Assembly: GCA_016234955.1 (NCBI GenBank)
Contig: JACRNN010000185.1
Location: forward strand, 1-5,074
Reading direction: 5' to 3'
DNA: 5,074 nucleotides
DNA from: Deltaproteobacteria bacterium
GTDB lineage: Bacteria; Desulfobacterota; GWC2-55-46
Within the stretch, counting starts at the first letter, position 1; each line of letters starts with the position of its first letter. Shown piece by piece: positions 4,106 to 5,074 of this stretch. Under the pieces are notes generated by a model that was given only the letters and a program-made list of their open reading frames with translations, was not told the origin of the DNA and made no database searches. The position numbers were made by a program, and so were the translations under genes.

Positions 4106-5074
4106 ATGTCAAGACTTCAAGAGGCGTTAAACGCCATAGCTCCGGTGGACGCCGCGTTGCTCGATAAGGCGCAGGCAAGGCTCGATATCCTTACCAAGCC
4201 CAGGGACAGCCTCGGCAGGCTCGAGGAGTTCGCCAGGAAGCTGGTGGGCATCACAGGCGACCTCCGCCCGCGGATAAAGAGGAAGGTGATATTCACCTTT
4301 GCCGCCGACCACGGGGTGGCCGAGGAGGGCGTCTCCGCCTTTCCGAAAGAGGTGACGCGGCAGATGGTATTGAACTTCCTCAACGGCGGGGCGGGGATAA
4401 ACGTGCTTGCGCGCCACGCGGGGGCCGAGGTCAAGGTCATAGACATCGGTGTCGACTACGAATTCGACGGCAAGGGGGCCGACGGGCTCCTCAAGAGAAA
4501 GGTCTTGAGGGGCACGCGCAATATCCGCAAGGGGCCCGCTATGACGAGGCGGGAGGCTGTCGATTGCATAGAGATCGGCATAGCCCTTGCTCAGGAGTAC
4601 GCGCAGGAGGGCGCTATATTCGGCACCGGGGAGATGGGGATAGCCAACACAACCCCTTCAAGCGCCATGATAGCGGCGTTCTCCGGGGCGGACGTCGAAT
4701 CCGTCACCGGCAGGGGGACTGGCATAGACGACGCGGCGTTCAAGCGCAAGGTAAAGGTCATAGAGGACGCGCTGAAGGTGAATAGGCCGGACCCGGCAGA
4801 CCCGCTCGACGTCCTGTCAAAGGTAGGGGGGGCGGAGATAGGAGGCATAGCGGGGCTTGTGATCGGGGCGGCTTCAAGGAGGGTCCCGGTGGTCGTGGAC
4901 GGCTTTATCTCGACCGCAGGGGCGCTTGTGGCGTATGAGCTCAATCCGCTGGTGCGCGACTACGTCTTCGCGTCGCACAATTCCGTTGAAAAGGGGCACA
5001 GGGTGATGCTTGAGAGGATGGGGCTCAGGCCTTTTGTAGACCTCGACCTGCGCCTGGGGGAGGGGACAGGGGCC
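4106..5074 (+). CDS. cobT: Nicotinate-nucleotide-dimethylbenzimidazole phosphoribosyltransferase (3' end cut by window)
   Basis: CobT transfers ribose-5-phosphate from nicotinate mononucleotide to the lower-ligand base, usually dimethylbenzimidazole, giving the alpha-ribotide used to close the nucleotide loop. The open frame gives 323 residues, and about 30 are missing at the C-terminus. Family landmarks are LTKPRDSLGRLEEFA (29-43), FAADHGVAEEGVSAFPKEVTRQMV (65-88, base-binding region), GGAGINVLARHAGA (94-107), GTGEMGIANTT (173-183) and LRLGEGTGA at the cut end. E319 matches the catalytic Glu317 of the Salmonella enzyme, and E176 matches its Glu174. In the KPxGSLGRLE motif, Asp34 stands where Gly is usual. 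A G-rich Shine-Dalgarno (4091-4100) precedes the ATG by five bases. The gene follows cobU after a repeat-filled gap of nearly 300 bases; cobS is expected downstream. Confidence 0.96.
   Translation, partial: MSRLQEALNAIAPVDAALLDKAQARLDILTKPRDSLGRLEEFARKLVGITGDLRPRIKRKVIFTFAADHGVAEEGVSAFPKEVTRQMVLNFLNGGAGINVLARHAGAEVKVIDIGVDYEFDGKGADGLLKRKVLRGTRNIRKGPAMTRREAVDCIEIGIALAQEYAQEGAIFGTGEMGIANTTPSSAMIAAFSGADVESVTGRGTGIDDAAFKRKVKVIEDALKVNRPDPADPLDVLSKVGGAEIGGIAGLVIGAASRRVPVVVDGFISTAGALVAYELNPLVRDYVFASHNSVEKGHRVMLERMGLRPFVDLDLRLGEGTGA

Noticed and set aside
3819..4130. Open frames at 3819-4085 and 3842-4105 (minus) and 3885-4130 (plus)
   Set aside because: They cover palindromic element B, and the last overlaps the cobT start. 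The shared HCNCKDAMGALP peptide comes from the 45-bp repeat core.

Overview
The window looks like a chromosomal fragment of a moderately GC-rich bacterium. Its genes favour AGG for arginine and ATA for isoleucine and are separated by many palindromic repeats. This style, together with the gene content, suggests a Desulfobacterota- or Nitrospirota-like anaerobe or an uncultured relative. The lineage is an inference from codon style and repeat type only.

Layout, left to right. (1) Positions 1-474, minus strand: the N-terminal 158 residues of a FadR-type GntR regulator, cut by the window edge. (2) Positions 475-1169: about 700 bases without a supported gene. They hold a 240-bp element with terminal inverted repeats and internal hairpins, a short AT-rich tandem repeat, a structured but unassigned stretch, and an operator-like inverted repeat. 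(3) Positions 1170-1967: a TIM-barrel metal-dependent protein of the sugar phosphate isomerase / AP-endonuclease-2 superfamily, probably the cobamide-remodelling hydrolase CbiR. (4) Positions about 2010-2452: a promoter candidate, a cobalamin riboswitch aptamer closed by a perfect 8-bp helix, a long linker and an intrinsic terminator. (5) Positions 2502-5074: cobO, cobU and cobT (cut by the right edge), all on the plus strand.

Function. The three cob genes are late cobamide steps: adenosylation of the corrin (CobO), phosphorylation and GDP-activation of the aminopropanol arm (CobU), and activation of the lower-ligand base as its ribotide (CobT). Cobalamin synthase (cobS) is not in view and is expected downstream. 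If the upstream barrel protein is CbiR, it would open the nucleotide loop of imported cobamides so that CobU, CobT and CobS could rebuild it with the preferred base. The window would then be a cobamide salvage and remodelling locus. The riboswitch lies between cbiR and cobO, so it can directly control cobO and the genes beyond it but not cbiR.

The most unusual feature is the repeats. The two junctions inside the cob series (cobO-cobU and cobU-cobT) are each filled by a large palindromic element. The element before cobT shares an identical 45-bp core, in inverted orientation, with the element beside the GntR gene. The two copies have different terminal inverted repeats, and they carry hairpins at matching places but with different stem sequences.
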